In this document: positions 63,470-64,000 of the stretch, piece after piece
Position numbering within the stretch: the stretch's first letter is position 1
How the letters are laid out: every line of letters begins with the position of its first letter
Origin: Hippasteria phrygiana
Taxonomy: Eukaryota; Echinodermata; Asteroidea; Valvatida; Goniasteridae
Direction: 5' to 3'
Length of the DNA: 64,000 nt
NCBI GenBank assembly: GCA_037893225.1
Contig: JAZGUH010000451.1
Coordinates: 2,622,001 to 2,686,000, forward strand
Program-made: the position numbers and the translations under genes
The notes under the pieces: model-generated
The model's database searches: none
What the model saw: the letters and a program-made list of their open reading frames with translations, nothing else
What the model was told of the DNA's origin: nothing

Positions 63470-64000
63470 AGGAACCATGATATAGGATTTACATTGCATT
63501 GTTCCTGCTTAAAACAATAAAGTATTATCTTGACAATGATATTTTGTTACCAGAGTCAATTATTTCCCAGATTAAATATGAAAAAACATTTTTTGAAAAT
63601 GTTTGTCCAAGCTACTCCGCCCCCTGAGTGGGACCCTAATTAACATAAGTGTGTGACGTAGATCGAGGAACATTACATATTCTGCTCGAGCCAGCACCAT
63701 TCATCACGCGTAAATTGAGTGTACATTCTTCGTCCAAAATCTAAGCAAAATATAGCGTTTTTCGGCCATGCCGACAAGGTGTGTGGCTGCTGGATGCAGC
63801 AAAACAACGAAGGATGGAGTAAGCCTTCATTTATTTCCAACTGATGCGAAATATCGGAGAATTTGGCCGGCGAAAGTGAAGGTGACAAGAGCGAAGTGGT
63901 CCGGTCCCAGCAGCTTCTCAGCGTTATGTAGCGACCACTTTGAACCGTCGTGTTTCGATACTGGTATTTTCAACTCCTTTGGGATGGCCATTAAAAATAT
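63470..64000 (+). mobile_element. Kolobok-type DNA transposon, second copy (left end)
   Basis: Begins AGGAACCATG directly after TTAA (63466-63469) inside LINE D ORF2. Sequence to 64000 matches 4954 back to about 4430 in inverted orientation, including ctactccgccccctgagtgg. The rest runs off the window. Confidence 0.88.
63768..64000 (+). CDS. Kolobok transposase N-terminal THAP domain, partial
   Basis: From the ATG at 63768 the frame is open to the window end (77 codons). THAP C2CH ligands: C5-x4-C10 ... C54-x2-H57, with W33 and the FEP after the His as in the family. THAP domains bind DNA in the major and minor grooves; in Kolobok and P-type transposases they recognise the element ends. Compared with the copy at 4386-4660, this one lacks the 5-base insertion and the two stops. 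The catalytic domain lies beyond the window, so activity cannot be judged. Confidence 0.85.
   Translation, partial: MPTRCVAAGCSKTTKDGVSLHLFPTDAKYRRIWPAKVKVTRAKWSGPSSFSALCSDHFEPSCFDTGIFNSFGMAIKN

Overview
This is a repeat-dominated metazoan genomic window, most likely from a marine invertebrate. I see no prokaryotic gene layout, rRNA gene or CRISPR array. The evidence is the eukaryotic splice signals, two exons of an animal-type polyketide/fatty-acid synthase gene, Tx1-like LINEs, Kolobok, Crypton, hAT-like and Gypsy pieces, and satellite DNA. The species cannot be fixed from the sequence; a lancelet, hemichordate, echinoderm or mollusc would all fit.

Layout. Bases 1-3560 and 8281-12250 are satellite-like DNA built from paired TGACGTCA palindromes, a 160-bp tandem repeat with an inverted ETS-like site, and a unit carrying a CTCF-like motif. 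Between them, 3665-7288 is a long foldback transposon flanked by TA. A Kolobok-type THAP transposon (4006-4954, TTAA duplication) is inserted in its left arm. Bases 12250-16500 hold dispersed repeats and the 3' end of a CR1/Rex-like LINE. Bases 16600-24860 hold a decayed gene with a PIN/FEN-like domain. It is split by an AACGTT-rich repeat (17884-19110) and by a 4.2-kb inverted-repeat element (19584-23808) with a clean 6-bp target duplication, which itself carries a Crypton-derived insert. Bases 26098-31240 hold a broken Ty3/Gypsy element riddled with MITEs.

The clearest host gene is on the plus strand: two exons (34354-34520 and 36812-37020) encode a ketosynthase domain with the active-site cysteine, and they join in the same phase. 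No other exon of it was recognised.

From 37655 to 63465 the minus strand carries a head-to-tail array of five copies of one Tx1-clade-like LINE family. In transcription order they are called here D (partial), C, B, A' (broken) and A (truncated). Every junction is a short (GAA)n/(TTC)n tract, so each element starts where the previous one ends. Copies B and C look full length: each has an intact ORF1 with a CCHC knuckle and an intact ORF2 of about 1300 residues with APE endonuclease, reverse transcriptase and a terminal CxxC-H-C motif. Their 3' UTRs share two RNA-fold candidates and a long C tract. Copy D is interrupted by a second Kolobok copy at TTAA (63470 to the window end) whose THAP domain is open.

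The most unusual features are the microsatellite-joined LINE array with its conserved 3' UTR structures, the unclassified 4.2-kb element with 6-bp duplications, and regulatory-looking motifs (paired CRE, ETS palindrome, CTCF-like) multiplied inside satellites.
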